A stretch of 11,662 nucleotides of DNA from an uncultured Lachnospiraceae bacterium (GTDB taxonomy: Bacteria; Bacillota; Clostridia; Lachnospirales; Lachnospiraceae): NCBI GenBank assembly GCA_902782815.1, contig CACZOS010000022.1, positions 1-11,662 of the forward strand, read 5' to 3'. Shown piece by piece: positions 1 through 6,965 of this stretch (position 1 is its first letter; every line of letters begins with the position of its first letter). The notes beneath the pieces are model-generated. The model did not search any database. It was not told the DNA's origin and saw nothing but the letters and a program-made list of their open reading frames with translations. The position numbers and the translations under genes are program-made.

Positions 1-508
1 AGAGCAGGACACTCAGAGCGCTTACCACATTTGGGGGAAGCACGTTTCCGGCGACCACGCCCAAAGCTGTTCCCAAAGCCCAGAAGCTTAAAGAACAGAT
101 GGCCAGCCCGTAATTGTAGAAGGGATTAAGTTTCCCCGGTACCGTGGAGGAGGCGGCGTAGATCTCATCTGTGATCCAGAATCCCACCATCAGGCGGTGT
201 TTAAGACCGGTGTCCTCCGGCAGCTTCTGAGACAGGGAAACCGACATCAGAAGGTAGCGGGCTGAAACGATCAGGGTGATCACCGCCATGGTCAGATAGG
301 AAGCCCCGGAAGCGATCACGGTAAAACCGGCATACTCCCCGGAGGAGGTATTGCAAAGAAGGCTTGTCAAAGCAGCCTGAAAAACGTTCAGGCCGGCTTT
401 TTTGGCGCTGATCCCCAGGGCAAAGGCTACAGAGAAATAACCTGCCGCTATGGGGATCCCATGCTTCAGTCCCCTTCGGAACCAGAATAGGTTCTGTTCT
501 CGATTCAT
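1..508 (-). CDS. azlC: AzlC family branched-chain amino acid exporter subunit (partial, C-terminus off window)
   Basis: The open frame runs from an ATG at 508 to the left edge, giving 169 residues without a stop. It is a hydrophobic multi-span membrane protein of the AzlC family, the large subunit of a two-part exporter (with AzlD) for branched-chain amino acids and analogues. Family features seen are the N-terminal HGIPIAAGYFSVAFALG segment, a serine/glycine-rich turn (CNTSSGEYAG, residues 52-61), SARYLLMS (residues 82-89, matching the family N-L-R-H-L-L-Y-S pattern) and TDEIYA (residues 113-118, matching TDEAFA). A GAGGAGG ribosome site lies just upstream and overlaps the end of the kinase gene, whose stop is 13 bases away, so the two are probably co-transcribed and perhaps coupled. 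azlD would be expected just left of the window. The substrate is not readable from the sequence. Confidence 0.9.
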   Translation of the reverse strand, partial: MNREQNLFWFRRGLKHGIPIAAGYFSVAFALGISAKKAGLNVFQAALTSLLCNTSSGEYAGFTVIASGASYLTMAVITLIVSARYLLMSVSLSQKLPEDTGLKHRLMVGFWITDEIYAASSTVPGKLNPFYNYGLAICSLSFWALGTALGVVAGNVLPPNVVSALSVLL

Positions 509-521
509 CTTTCCATCCTCC

Positions 522-2756
522 TCAATCCTCCGGGACATCCATGGAGAGGTACTTTTCAAACCGGGAAAAACTCTCCCGGTCCGCGAATACCCACTCACCG
601 TACTCTTTAAAGACAAGGATTCCCTTGTCTTCTTTATTATCTGCAGCAAAGGAATAAACAGCCTGTTTCCCGTCTTCGGACCCGGTCTCCGCCTGGTTTT
701 CGCTGATCAGGCTCAGATCGGTCTTCCCGTCCGGGTTATCCCCGCCTGAAAGACGGAGGATCTGTCTGGAGTAATGCAGGAGGAGGGCTTCCCTGTTCCC
801 GCTCTTATCCAGTTCCTTCAGGCTTTTCACGAAATTCATGACCTGGACATCGTCACCGTAATTGTTCCGGTACCATGCCGTGTGGGCGGCCGCTTTTTTC
901 AGCACGGTTTTCCTTACGGAGGAATCCGGGGCCAGCCGGATCTCTTCCAGATTATCGGATCCTTCCAATGCCGAATCCCCTATGGTCTCCACTGTAGCGG
1001 GAATCTCAAGGGAAAGAAGCTTTTCATTTTCTGCCAGGCTGTAGTCAGCCAGTTCTTTTACCCCCTGGGGAACAGTCAGAGCAGATTCCCCACCCTTTTC
1101 CCGGGAGGATCCTTCGTAATAGAGAAGGACATCATCTTTGATCAGGAAAGGCTCTTCCTGCCCTTCCATCCAGGCTGTGGAGGCAAATGCCCGGGGCATG
1201 ATCCATTCCAGCCGGTCGGGAAGATCCAGCTTCCTGAGCCTGCCGCAGCCGGAAAAGGCCTCTCTTCCGATACTCCGGATATCCTTTCCCATCTTTACCT
1301 CGGTAAGTTTCTCACAGCCGGCAAACATCCCGTCACTGATCCCGGTGATCCCGTCAGAGATCTCGATGGTTTTGATCTTGTCCCGGTAATCCTTCCAGGG
1401 AACCTGGCCCTGAGCGGGGTCCCCCTGGCCCTGCAGGCTTAAGAGACCGTTTCCGTCAAGACTGCAGAGGATATCCTGACCGCAGCTTACCTTGTCAAGA
1501 TAACGGAAAAAGAAATGGTTCCAGGACCATCTCCCGGCAAGGACCAGACCGCATAAGATCACCAGGGCCGCCAGTTTGGAAAACAGTCTTCTCCCTCTCT
1601 TCTTCTTTCTCTTTGCTCCCGCCTTGCGGGTGTTTACCCGTTTCATGGTATAACTGCCATTCTTTAGTTTTTCCAGGTCATCCAGGAACTCCCGGGCACT
1701 TCTGTATCTTCTCCTGGGCTCATAGGCGCAGGCCTTGGTGATCAGATTGCGAAAAGCTTCTGATCCCTCTGCCGGAGCCGGCACCGGATCGGTACCCTCA
1801 AGTCTGGCACGAAAGGCCTTATCCCTGTCCTGGAAATAAAGGATGGGTTTTTTCATATCCACAAAGGGATCCTTGTCCCTGTTCATCAGAAGATAGAGCA
1901 GGATACCGACCCCGTAAAGGTCGGTGGACCGGCTGACGGTACCCTCCAGGTAAGTCTCCGGCGCGGTGTAGCGGAATGTTCCGCTGGACCCCAGAGACAT
2001 GACCGTATCTTTTAAGAGACGGGCTATGCCGAAATCGGCCAGAACATATCTGCCGTCTTCTGTACAGAGTATATTTTCGGGTTTGATATCCCCGTGAACG
2101 ATCCCCGCATCCTCAGCGGCCGTCAGTGCCCGGCAGAGGTCTTCGCCCAGCCCGATCACTTCCATCTCGGCAAGCCGGCCGGCCACCAGACGCTGTGCGG
2201 CAGGCTGCAGACAATCCATACGGACGAAGACGGAAAAACCGATTTCTTCCTGATGTTCAACCATATCCACCTCATGGATGGTAAGGATATGGTCCTGATC
2301 TTTCAGTTTCTGCGTCTCCCTCACCAGGTCCACACAGGACTGGGCAATGGTACGGAAACAGGCCTGGATCGCTTCATTTTTCACTTTCTCCTGCCGGGCC
2401 TCTTCCTCTTCACGGCGGCGGATCTCCTTAAGCAGATCTGCGCCTTTAAGACCCTGGGGCAGAGGTTTCTCCTCCTCTCCGGATCCTTTCCCGCCGGATC
2501 TTTCCTTAAGCCTGTCCTTTTTGCTCCTGGTCCGGTCCCGGGAGCCGTCCCCTTTATCTTCCCCGAAGATCCTGTTCATGATCTCCGGCGTCACGATACC
2601 CCCTCTGGGGATATCGATGATCTTGACGGCACAGACCTCCCGGCTGTTTTTCTCTGTCGCTTTATATACCGTGCCGAAGGAACCCGAACCGATCTCTTCG
2701 GTCAGTTCCCAGTTCTGCCAGCTTTCCGGTAAAATGATCTCTGAAAATGTACTCAT
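522..2756 (-). CDS. Membrane Ser/Thr protein kinase with extracellular BspA-type leucine-rich region (kinase 1)
   Basis: This is a 744-residue Hanks-type kinase. The cytoplasmic catalytic domain spans about residues 16-365: glycine loop GSGSFGTV (23-30), ATP lysine K45 in AVKI, probable helix-C glutamate near E147, catalytic loop HGDIKPEN (D223, N228), DFG (241-243) and APE (265-267). HGD replaces HRD, so it is a non-RD kinase. An insert of about 100 residues separates K45 from the helix-C glutamate; its middle part is rich in Arg, Lys, Asp and Glu. A very basic stretch (about 372-390) precedes one membrane helix (about 392-408). The outside part (410-744) carries two blocks of BspA/LRR_5-like repeats such as ITGISDGMFAGC and VETIGDSALEG, then an unrecognised C-terminal domain. 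An in-frame TTG ten codons upstream (2786) has no good ribosome site, while ATG 2756 has AGAGGA at 7 bases; I chose the ATG. It lies 42 bases after the LRR gene and 13 before azlC. Targets are unknown. Confidence 0.92.
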   Translation of the reverse strand: MSTFSEIILPESWQNWELTEEIGSGSFGTVYKATEKNSREVCAVKIIDIPRGGIVTPEIMNRIFGEDKGDGSRDRTRSKKDRLKERSGGKGSGEEEKPLPQGLKGADLLKEIRRREEEEARQEKVKNEAIQACFRTIAQSCVDLVRETQKLKDQDHILTIHEVDMVEHQEEIGFSVFVRMDCLQPAAQRLVAGRLAEMEVIGLGEDLCRALTAAEDAGIVHGDIKPENILCTEDGRYVLADFGIARLLKDTVMSLGSSGTFRYTAPETYLEGTVSRSTDLYGVGILLYLLMNRDKDPFVDMKKPILYFQDRDKAFRARLEGTDPVPAPAEGSEAFRNLITKACAYEPRRRYRSAREFLDDLEKLKNGSYTMKRVNTRKAGAKRKKKRGRRLFSKLAALVILCGLVLAGRWSWNHFFFRYLDKVSCGQDILCSLDGNGLLSLQGQGDPAQGQVPWKDYRDKIKTIEISDGITGISDGMFAGCEKLTEVKMGKDIRSIGREAFSGCGRLRKLDLPDRLEWIMPRAFASTAWMEGQEEPFLIKDDVLLYYEGSSREKGGESALTVPQGVKELADYSLAENEKLLSLEIPATVETIGDSALEGSDNLEEIRLAPDSSVRKTVLKKAAAHTAWYRNNYGDDVQVMNFVKSLKELDKSGNREALLLHYSRQILRLSGGDNPDGKTDLSLISENQAETGSEDGKQAVYSFAADNKEDKGILVFKEYGEWVFADRESFSRFEKYLSMDVPED

Positions 2757-2763
2757 TTTCCAA

Positions 2764-2769
2764 TCCTCT
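2764..2769 (-). promoter_or_regulatory. Ribosome binding site fixing the kinase 1 start
   Basis: AGAGGA on the minus strand lies 7 bases before ATG 2756. The alternative upstream TTG start at 2786 would place this site inside the coding region and has no comparable site of its own, so the shorter 744-residue product is preferred. Confidence 0.75.
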
Positions 2770-2798
2770 TTATCAAATAAACACAATATCCGCAGTGA

Positions 2799-4226
2799 CT
2801 ATCTTTGTACCGTTACCGTCTCATCACAATCCGGGCTCTCCAACTGTGTATTGGAAGTCAGATCCAGGGAAGTCAGGTAATTGTTTCCGCAGAAAAGAAC
2901 CCTGAGGCCGGCGGAGGCCTTCACATCAAGGCTTCCGAGCTCATTATCCCGGCAGTCCAGATATACGACTTCCTTACCTGTGGTAAGTTCCTTAAGACTG
3001 TTCCCCGCGCACTCCACATTCCGGCATGTTTCCAGACCGGACAGATCCAGCTCTTCCAGCAGGTTTCCGTTGACGTTCAGTCCGGTCAGCAGGGGAAGTT
3101 TACCCCATTTCAGACCGGTCAGCGCATTGTGAGAGACATTGAAGTAAACCAGTTTTTCATTGGCGGTAAGATCCAGCTCTTCCAGCTTGTTGCCGTTAAT
3201 GATCAGCTTCTCCAGGTCCTTGTTATGGCTCAGATCCAGGCCGGTGACAGCATTCCCGCCGCAGGAGAGTTCTTTTAAGCCTTCCGCTTTCGACAGGTCC
3301 AGGCTTTCCAGCTTCATGCCGTCCGCGACGAGGGATTCCAGACCACTGCAGGCGGAAAGATCCAGTTCACCGATCTCATTATTGTAACAGGATAAATTCT
3401 TTAAGGAACCGGCATCGGTCAGATCCAGGCCGGTGAGTTTATTCTGCCCGCAGTACAGGGATTCCAGACTCTGCATCCCGGAAAGATCAAGGGTGGTCAG
3501 TTCGTTGCAGTCACATACCAGGTCGGTAAGATTCTCCGGTGCTGCCAGGTCCAGTTTCTGAAGCTGATTGTCCCGGCAATTGAGAGAAGTCAGCTTTCCG
3601 CTTCCGATCTTCAGGCTCTTAAGGGCGTTGCCGCTCAGATTCACTGTAACCAGTTCCCTGTTTTCCGAAAGATCCAGGGAGGAAAGATTGCAGGAAAGGA
3701 TAAGTTCCTTAAGGCCGCTTTGTGCGGTCAGATCCGGACAGTCCACCGGTCCGGCAAGATAAAGCACTTCCAGACTTGCGCTGCTGCTCAGTTTAAGGCT
3801 CTTCAGGCTCCTGGCTGCGATCTTAACCTCTTTCAGCCCGGAATTGGCGGAAAGATCGATTTCTTCCACATGGAAGGACAGGGATTCCTTCTTTTCCGGA
3901 TCCCAGTAGTCCTCATGAAGGGTAAAGCTCTTCAGCCGGGAAAAATGTTCGATCCCCTTGAGAGAAGTCCCCGGAAAATCTTTTCTCAGATTGATGGAAG
4001 TGGTTTTCTCGATCTCCCTGACGGAGAGAATCCCGTCCCCGTCACTGTCAAAATATTTTTTGACAAACATCCGGAAATATTTATCGGGAAAATTCCCCTG
4101 GTTGATCTTCACGCTGATGACCTTCCGCCCATAAACAGGCCGGCCAGCCCAAAGACATCCCCCGGCCATCAGACAGAAGATGACCGCCGGAAAAAGTACC
4201 TTCTGAATTATTTTTTTTACCCTCAT
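2799..4226 (-). CDS. Secreted leucine-rich-repeat protein with EF-hand and cysteine-ladder repeats
   Basis: This 475-residue exported protein starts with a basic region (MRVKKIIQK) and a hydrophobic core to about residue 23. MAGGC at 20-24 fits a lipobox loosely, so it may be a lipoprotein anchored at C24 or a free secreted protein. Residues 60-71 (DSDGDGILSVRE) match all the key positions of a calcium EF-hand loop. From about 120 to 470 there are leucine-rich repeats of 21 residues, alternating LxxLDLSxN with LxxLxCxxN. Cysteines sit at 217, 238, 259, 280, 322, 406, 425, 446 and 467, nearly all 21 apart or multiples, as in the cysteine ladder of listerial internalin J. No LPXTG motif or C-terminal membrane anchor is seen. 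ATG 4226 has GGGAG at 7 bases; the in-frame ATG at 4259 has no ribosome site and lies about at the predicted transcript start. It is the first gene of the probable kinase 1 operon. Role inferred: surface binding, perhaps ligand or partner of the kinase. Confidence 0.88.
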   Translation of the reverse strand: MRVKKIIQKVLFPAVIFCLMAGGCLWAGRPVYGRKVISVKINQGNFPDKYFRMFVKKYFDSDGDGILSVREIEKTTSINLRKDFPGTSLKGIEHFSRLKSFTLHEDYWDPEKKESLSFHVEEIDLSANSGLKEVKIAARSLKSLKLSSSASLEVLYLAGPVDCPDLTAQSGLKELILSCNLSSLDLSENRELVTVNLSGNALKSLKIGSGKLTSLNCRDNQLQKLDLAAPENLTDLVCDCNELTTLDLSGMQSLESLYCGQNKLTGLDLTDAGSLKNLSCYNNEIGELDLSACSGLESLVADGMKLESLDLSKAEGLKELSCGGNAVTGLDLSHNKDLEKLIINGNKLEELDLTANEKLVYFNVSHNALTGLKWGKLPLLTGLNVNGNLLEELDLSGLETCRNVECAGNSLKELTTGKEVVYLDCRDNELGSLDVKASAGLRVLFCGNNYLTSLDLTSNTQLESPDCDETVTVQR

Positions 4227-4233
4227 CACATAA

Positions 4234-4238
4234 CTCCC
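4234..4238 (-). promoter_or_regulatory. Ribosome binding site fixing the LRR protein start
   Basis: GGGAG on the minus strand is 7 bases upstream of ATG 4226. It supports this start over the in-frame ATG at 4259, and the resulting protein begins directly with the basic n-region of the signal peptide. Confidence 0.7.
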
Positions 4239-4264
4239 ATAGACAAAAATTTTACACATAGAAT

Positions 4265-4273
4265 ATCATAACA
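4265..4273 (-). promoter_or_regulatory. Candidate extended -10 promoter for the LRR/kinase 1/azlC operon
   Basis: The minus strand reads TGT followed by TATGAT, an extended -10 element, in an AT-rich stretch about 39 bases before ATG 4226. No good -35 hexamer is present at 16-18 bases, as is often the case for extended -10 promoters. The predicted transcript start near 4258 would leave a leader of about 30 bases. Confidence 0.5.
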
Positions 4274-4296
4274 AATCCGGTCCGAAAATGCACCCT

Positions 4297-4341
4297 TCAG
4301 GATCATTTTTTCTTTTCCTGATTCACCGGCGAAGGATCAGG
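4297..4341 (-). other. Mutually exclusive short hairpins after the alpha-glucosidase stop
   Basis: The block TCCTGA at 4316-4321 (plus strand) can pair with TCAGGA at 4297-4302, or, shifted by one base, CCTGAT at 4317-4322 can pair with ATCAGG at 4336-4341. Stems are only 6 base pairs with loops of about 13 bases, and no run of T follows in the direction of transcription. It may be a weak terminator or mRNA end structure for the alpha-glucosidase, but it is not a canonical one. Confidence 0.25.
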
Positions 4342-6008
4342 CTCTGCCAGGGAGCAAGAAAGACCTTTTCCCCGCTGATCCGGGGCCAGGGACCGGTATG
4401 CCAGATTTCCGGGTTCCCCTCATCCTCTTCTTTTTTACCTTCTCCGGAAAAGTCTCCGGGAATTGTTTCCTCCACCGGCTTGTCCGACAGATTAAACCAG
4501 CAGTAAAGTCTGATATTTCCGTACTCCCTGGAGTAGGCGATGACCTCATTCGGGCTTTCCAGGGGAGCAATGCTGCCCAGAAGGAAACAGTCCTTCCATT
4601 TCCCCTTCTGCCGGAAGGCGATCATCTCCCGGTAAAAGGACAGGATACTTTCGGGGTCTTTTTTCTGGGCTTCCGCATTGGCCTCAGGGTACTCCCTGGT
4701 CATGGCAAGCCAGGGTCTGACCTGGGAAAACCCGCCGTACCGGTCGTTATTCCAGGGAAAAGGAGTCCTCCCATGATCCCTGCTGCGCAGATTGAGCATG
4801 GCAAGGATCCGGTCAGGATCCATCCCCTCTTCCAGTCCTCTTTCCCAGAGATCATAACTGGAAAGGTCATCAAATTCCTCTATCTTTTCTCTCCGGAAAT
4901 TCACCAGGCCAAGCTCCTGGCCCTGGTAGAGAAAAGGAAGACCTCTCATGAAGAAATACATGGCACCCAGGGTTTTCACCGCTTCAGGATTGTGGGCATT
5001 CCCACGTAGGTACTTGCTTGCAGCCCTGGGCTGGTCGTGATTTTCCAGAAAATTGGCACAGAAGCCGTAGGGCTGGGTTTCCATCTGCACCTTCATCAGC
5101 TGCTGCCCCCATTCCCTGATCGTCCAGTTCCTGGGATGAAGCCAGGTATCCTCAAAATCCAGCTCCGTGGGTTCGAAGTCAAACATAAGATCAAAATAGC
5201 CCTCATCCCCGATATAGTTTTTCCGGTTTTCCTCCTTCACCCCGTAAGCTTCCGCCACGGTAAGGCAGGGGCGGTAGGAAAAGCCCTCTTTCCTAAGCTG
5301 GGACAGGTAGTCCCCGATCCCTTCCACATCCCTGCCGAAGGAACCCACATCCACCCTGCCGTCCACGCCGTCAGGGATGCCGTTTCTGGAGAAATCCTCC
5401 TTCTTTAAAAAGGTGATGGCATCCACGCGGAATCCTGCGATTCCCTTATCCAGCCACCAGCGCACCATGTCGATGATCTCCCTCCGCAAAGAGGGGCTGT
5501 CCCAGTTGAGATCCGGCTGTTTTCTGTGGAAGGTATGATAGTAGTATTCGTCCTTTCCGGGAACCTTCTCCCAGACCGAGCCCCCGAAAATGGACCGCCA
5601 GTTATTGGGTTCTTTGTCCCCTTCAAGAAAATGATAGTATTCCCGGTAGGCCGGTTCCGTCTTTGCCTTGATAAACCACCGGTGTTCATCCGATGAATGG
5701 TTGATCACCAGGTCGAGCATGATCTTTATCCCTCTTTCACCGGCTTCCCGGATCAGCTCATCCATGTCTTCCATGCTGCCGAACTCCGGAGCGATCGCCC
5801 GGTAATCGGAGATGTCATAGCCGTTGTCCACCATGGGTGACCGGAAACAGGGGGAAAGCCAGATCATGGTTATCCCCAGCTCCTGCAGATAATCCAGTTT
5901 TTCGATGATCCCCTGCAGGTCGCCGATCCCGTCTCCGTTACTGTCCTTAAAGCTTTTGGGGTAAATCTGGTAGACCACTTCATTGATCCACCACGGTATA
6001 TTTTTCAT
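4323..6008 (-). CDS. GH13 alpha-glucosidase (oligo-1,6-glucosidase/maltase type)
   Basis: This 561-residue cytoplasmic enzyme without signal peptide has the normal length for the GH13 oligo-1,6-glucosidase/alpha-glucosidase group, which releases glucose from the non-reducing ends of malto- or isomalto-oligosaccharides. Visible GH13 motifs are DLVINH (99-104), GFRVDAITF with nucleophile D196, VAEAYG with acid/base E253, and ENHDQPR with transition-state D325. DSNGDGIGD (22-30) matches the metal-binding loop of this group, and RDHGRTPFPW (410-419) matches its SRDxxRTPxQW signature. The residue after the nucleophile is Ala197; in this group Val there goes with alpha-1,6 cleavage and Ala or Thr with alpha-1,4, so a maltase-like preference is inferred. 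Trehalose-6-phosphate hydrolase is a less likely alternative. ATG 6008 has a GAGGT site 6 bases upstream. It is flanked by a terminator upstream and a separate promoter downstream, so it is probably a single transcription unit. No sugar transporter or LacI regulator is adjacent, and I saw no convincing promoter or cre site. Confidence 0.9.
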   Translation of the reverse strand: MKNIPWWINEVVYQIYPKSFKDSNGDGIGDLQGIIEKLDYLQELGITMIWLSPCFRSPMVDNGYDISDYRAIAPEFGSMEDMDELIREAGERGIKIMLDLVINHSSDEHRWFIKAKTEPAYREYYHFLEGDKEPNNWRSIFGGSVWEKVPGKDEYYYHTFHRKQPDLNWDSPSLRREIIDMVRWWLDKGIAGFRVDAITFLKKEDFSRNGIPDGVDGRVDVGSFGRDVEGIGDYLSQLRKEGFSYRPCLTVAEAYGVKEENRKNYIGDEGYFDLMFDFEPTELDFEDTWLHPRNWTIREWGQQLMKVQMETQPYGFCANFLENHDQPRAASKYLRGNAHNPEAVKTLGAMYFFMRGLPFLYQGQELGLVNFRREKIEEFDDLSSYDLWERGLEEGMDPDRILAMLNLRSRDHGRTPFPWNNDRYGGFSQVRPWLAMTREYPEANAEAQKKDPESILSFYREMIAFRQKGKWKDCFLLGSIAPLESPNEVIAYSREYGNIRLYCWFNLSDKPVEETIPGDFSGEGKKEEDEGNPEIWHTGPWPRISGEKVFLAPWQSLILRR

Positions 6009-6075
6009 GGCTGTACCTCAACTCTTCTTTCTCTGATATGCCGGCCGGTTCCCCATTAATAAGTGGTCGGATATC

Positions 6076-6113
6076 AAAAAAATAAGCGTCCATCTGCTAA
6101 GAGACAGACGCTT
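6076..6113 (-). terminator. Intrinsic terminator of the histidine phosphatase gene
   Basis: AAGCGTC (6084-6090) and GACGCTT (6107-6113) form a perfect 7-pair outer stem, which continues inward with about five more pairs including two G-U. On the minus strand the stem is followed by A and then seven T (6076-6082). It starts 6 bases after the TAG stop at 6120-6122, so transcription from the phosphatase should end before the alpha-glucosidase. Confidence 0.88.
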
Positions 6114-6119
6114 CATACC

Positions 6120-6794
6120 CTATTCCTTAATGGCTGTATATCGGTTATTACACAGGGATTCATCATAGAAGATGACATCTTTTTTCAGGAAACGGGATAC
6201 CCCGTCCCTGATCTCCACGATATTGACTGCGCAGTTCATGGGAACATCCCCCTGCCAGAAGTCCGTTGGGTCGTCATAGAGGGGATTCAGAAGGGCCCGG
6301 GTGGCACATCCGTGGGTTGAAATCAGTATGGTCTTATCCTGATAATCCGGATTATGGATCAGATCCTGATAGAAATCCCCCAGACGTTGGATCAGATCCC
6401 GGAATGATTCCCCGTCCGGGGCATTCTGAAAACGGAAGGGATCCGTAAAAAAGAGATTATAATTATCCAGGCTTGTGGGGATGGAATAATTCTCCGGCAC
6501 ACAGCCTTCTCCGTCCCAGCTTCCCCAGGAGAATTCCATAAGGCGGTCATCATCGATGACGGGGATTTCTCTTCCCTGCTTCAGGGCAGAAGCCTTAACC
6601 GCAAGGATCCCGGTTTCCTTTGCCCTGGAAAGGGGGCTGGTAATGACCAGATCGAAGGGAACATCCTTGAGCGCTTCCCCGGTCACGACGGCAAGCTCTC
6701 TCCCGCTTTCATTCAGGGGCTCATCCACACGTCCCTGGAGTTTTCCTTCCTTGTTCAGCCGGGTTTCCCCATGGCGAATAATATATAACAGCAC
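6120..6794 (-). CDS. Histidine phosphatase family protein (phosphoglycerate mutase-like)
   Basis: This 224-residue soluble protein belongs to the branch-1 histidine phosphatase superfamily. The catalytic RHGE (R7, H8, G9, E10) is at the N-terminus, SPLSRAKET carries the conserved R57, E87 in RLMEFSWGSWDG is the likely proton donor, and STHG supplies the second histidine H161. These enzymes form a phospho-histidine on H8 and hydrolyse phospho-sugars, nucleotides or other small phosphoesters. The long segment 95-125 between the proton donor and the second histidine is typical of broad-specificity members rather than true phosphoglycerate mutase. The start is GTG at 6794, preceded by GGGAGG at about 9 bases. 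The gene has its own -35/-10 promoter and an intrinsic terminator, so it is monocistronic. The substrate cannot be deduced. Confidence 0.88.
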   Translation of the reverse strand: MLLYIIRHGETRLNKEGKLQGRVDEPLNESGRELAVVTGEALKDVPFDLVITSPLSRAKETGILAVKASALKQGREIPVIDDDRLMEFSWGSWDGEGCVPENYSIPTSLDNYNLFFTDPFRFQNAPDGESFRDLIQRLGDFYQDLIHNPDYQDKTILISTHGCATRALLNPLYDDPTDFWQGDVPMNCAVNIVEIRDGVSRFLKKDVIFYDESLCNNRYTAIKE

Positions 6795-6854
6795 CTTTTA
6801 TCCTCCCTGTCCACTTGAACACTCTCGTCAAAAACAAATGATAAACTGTAAACT

Positions 6855-6883
6855 ATTATATCCGCATCTTAGGCTTTCGTCCA
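6855..6883 (-). promoter_or_regulatory. Sigma-A-like promoter of the histidine phosphatase gene
   Basis: On the minus strand, TGGACG (6878-6883, 4 of 6 matches to the -35 consensus) is followed after exactly 17 bases by a perfect TATAAT (6855-6860). The transcript would start near 6848, leaving a leader of about 53 bases before GTG 6794. Confidence 0.75.
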
Positions 6884-6946
6884 TGGATGATTCTCCCAAA
6901 AAATCCCTGGTTTTTCTTTTCCTTCTGTATCATCTGCCTTGAACAG

Positions 6947-6965
6947 CTGAAGAGAAAGTCTTCAG
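6947..6965 (-). other. Hairpin at the end of the ybaK-like gene
   Basis: CTGAAGA (6947-6953) and TCTTCAG (6959-6965) form a perfect 7-pair stem with a 5-base loop, beginning inside the TGA stop codon of the deacylase gene. No T run follows directly on the minus strand, so it is either a weak or factor-dependent terminator or an mRNA 3' end stabiliser. Confidence 0.4.

Noticed and set aside
774..1442. Plus-strand open frame of 222 codons
   Set aside because: It is an antisense shadow of the kinase 1 outside domain; the opposite frame has recognisable BspA-like repeats.
2094..2732. Long plus-strand open frame (212 codons) opposite kinase 1
   Set aside because: It lies wholly inside the kinase domain coding region on the other strand, has a low-complexity composition with no family signature, and no ribosome site was evident.
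2757..2786. TTG start extending kinase 1 by ten codons
   Set aside because: It has no ribosome site, whereas ATG 2756 has AGAGGA at ideal spacing.
2799..4100. Periodic DNA repeats as a possible CRISPR or tandem array
   Set aside because: The period is 63 bases, one 21-residue LRR; the repeats diverge at DNA level and are explained by coding.
4227..4259. ATG 4259 start for the LRR protein
   Set aside because: It has no ribosome site and lies about at the predicted transcript start; ATG 4226 gives a clean signal peptide.
4398..5009. Plus-strand open frame of 203 codons
   Set aside because: It is antisense to the alpha-glucosidase, whose catalytic motifs fix the true frame.
6040..6055. CCGGCCGG palindrome upstream of the alpha-glucosidase as a LacI-type operator or cre site
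   Set aside because: It is only 8 bases, does not fit the cre consensus, and no regulator gene is near.
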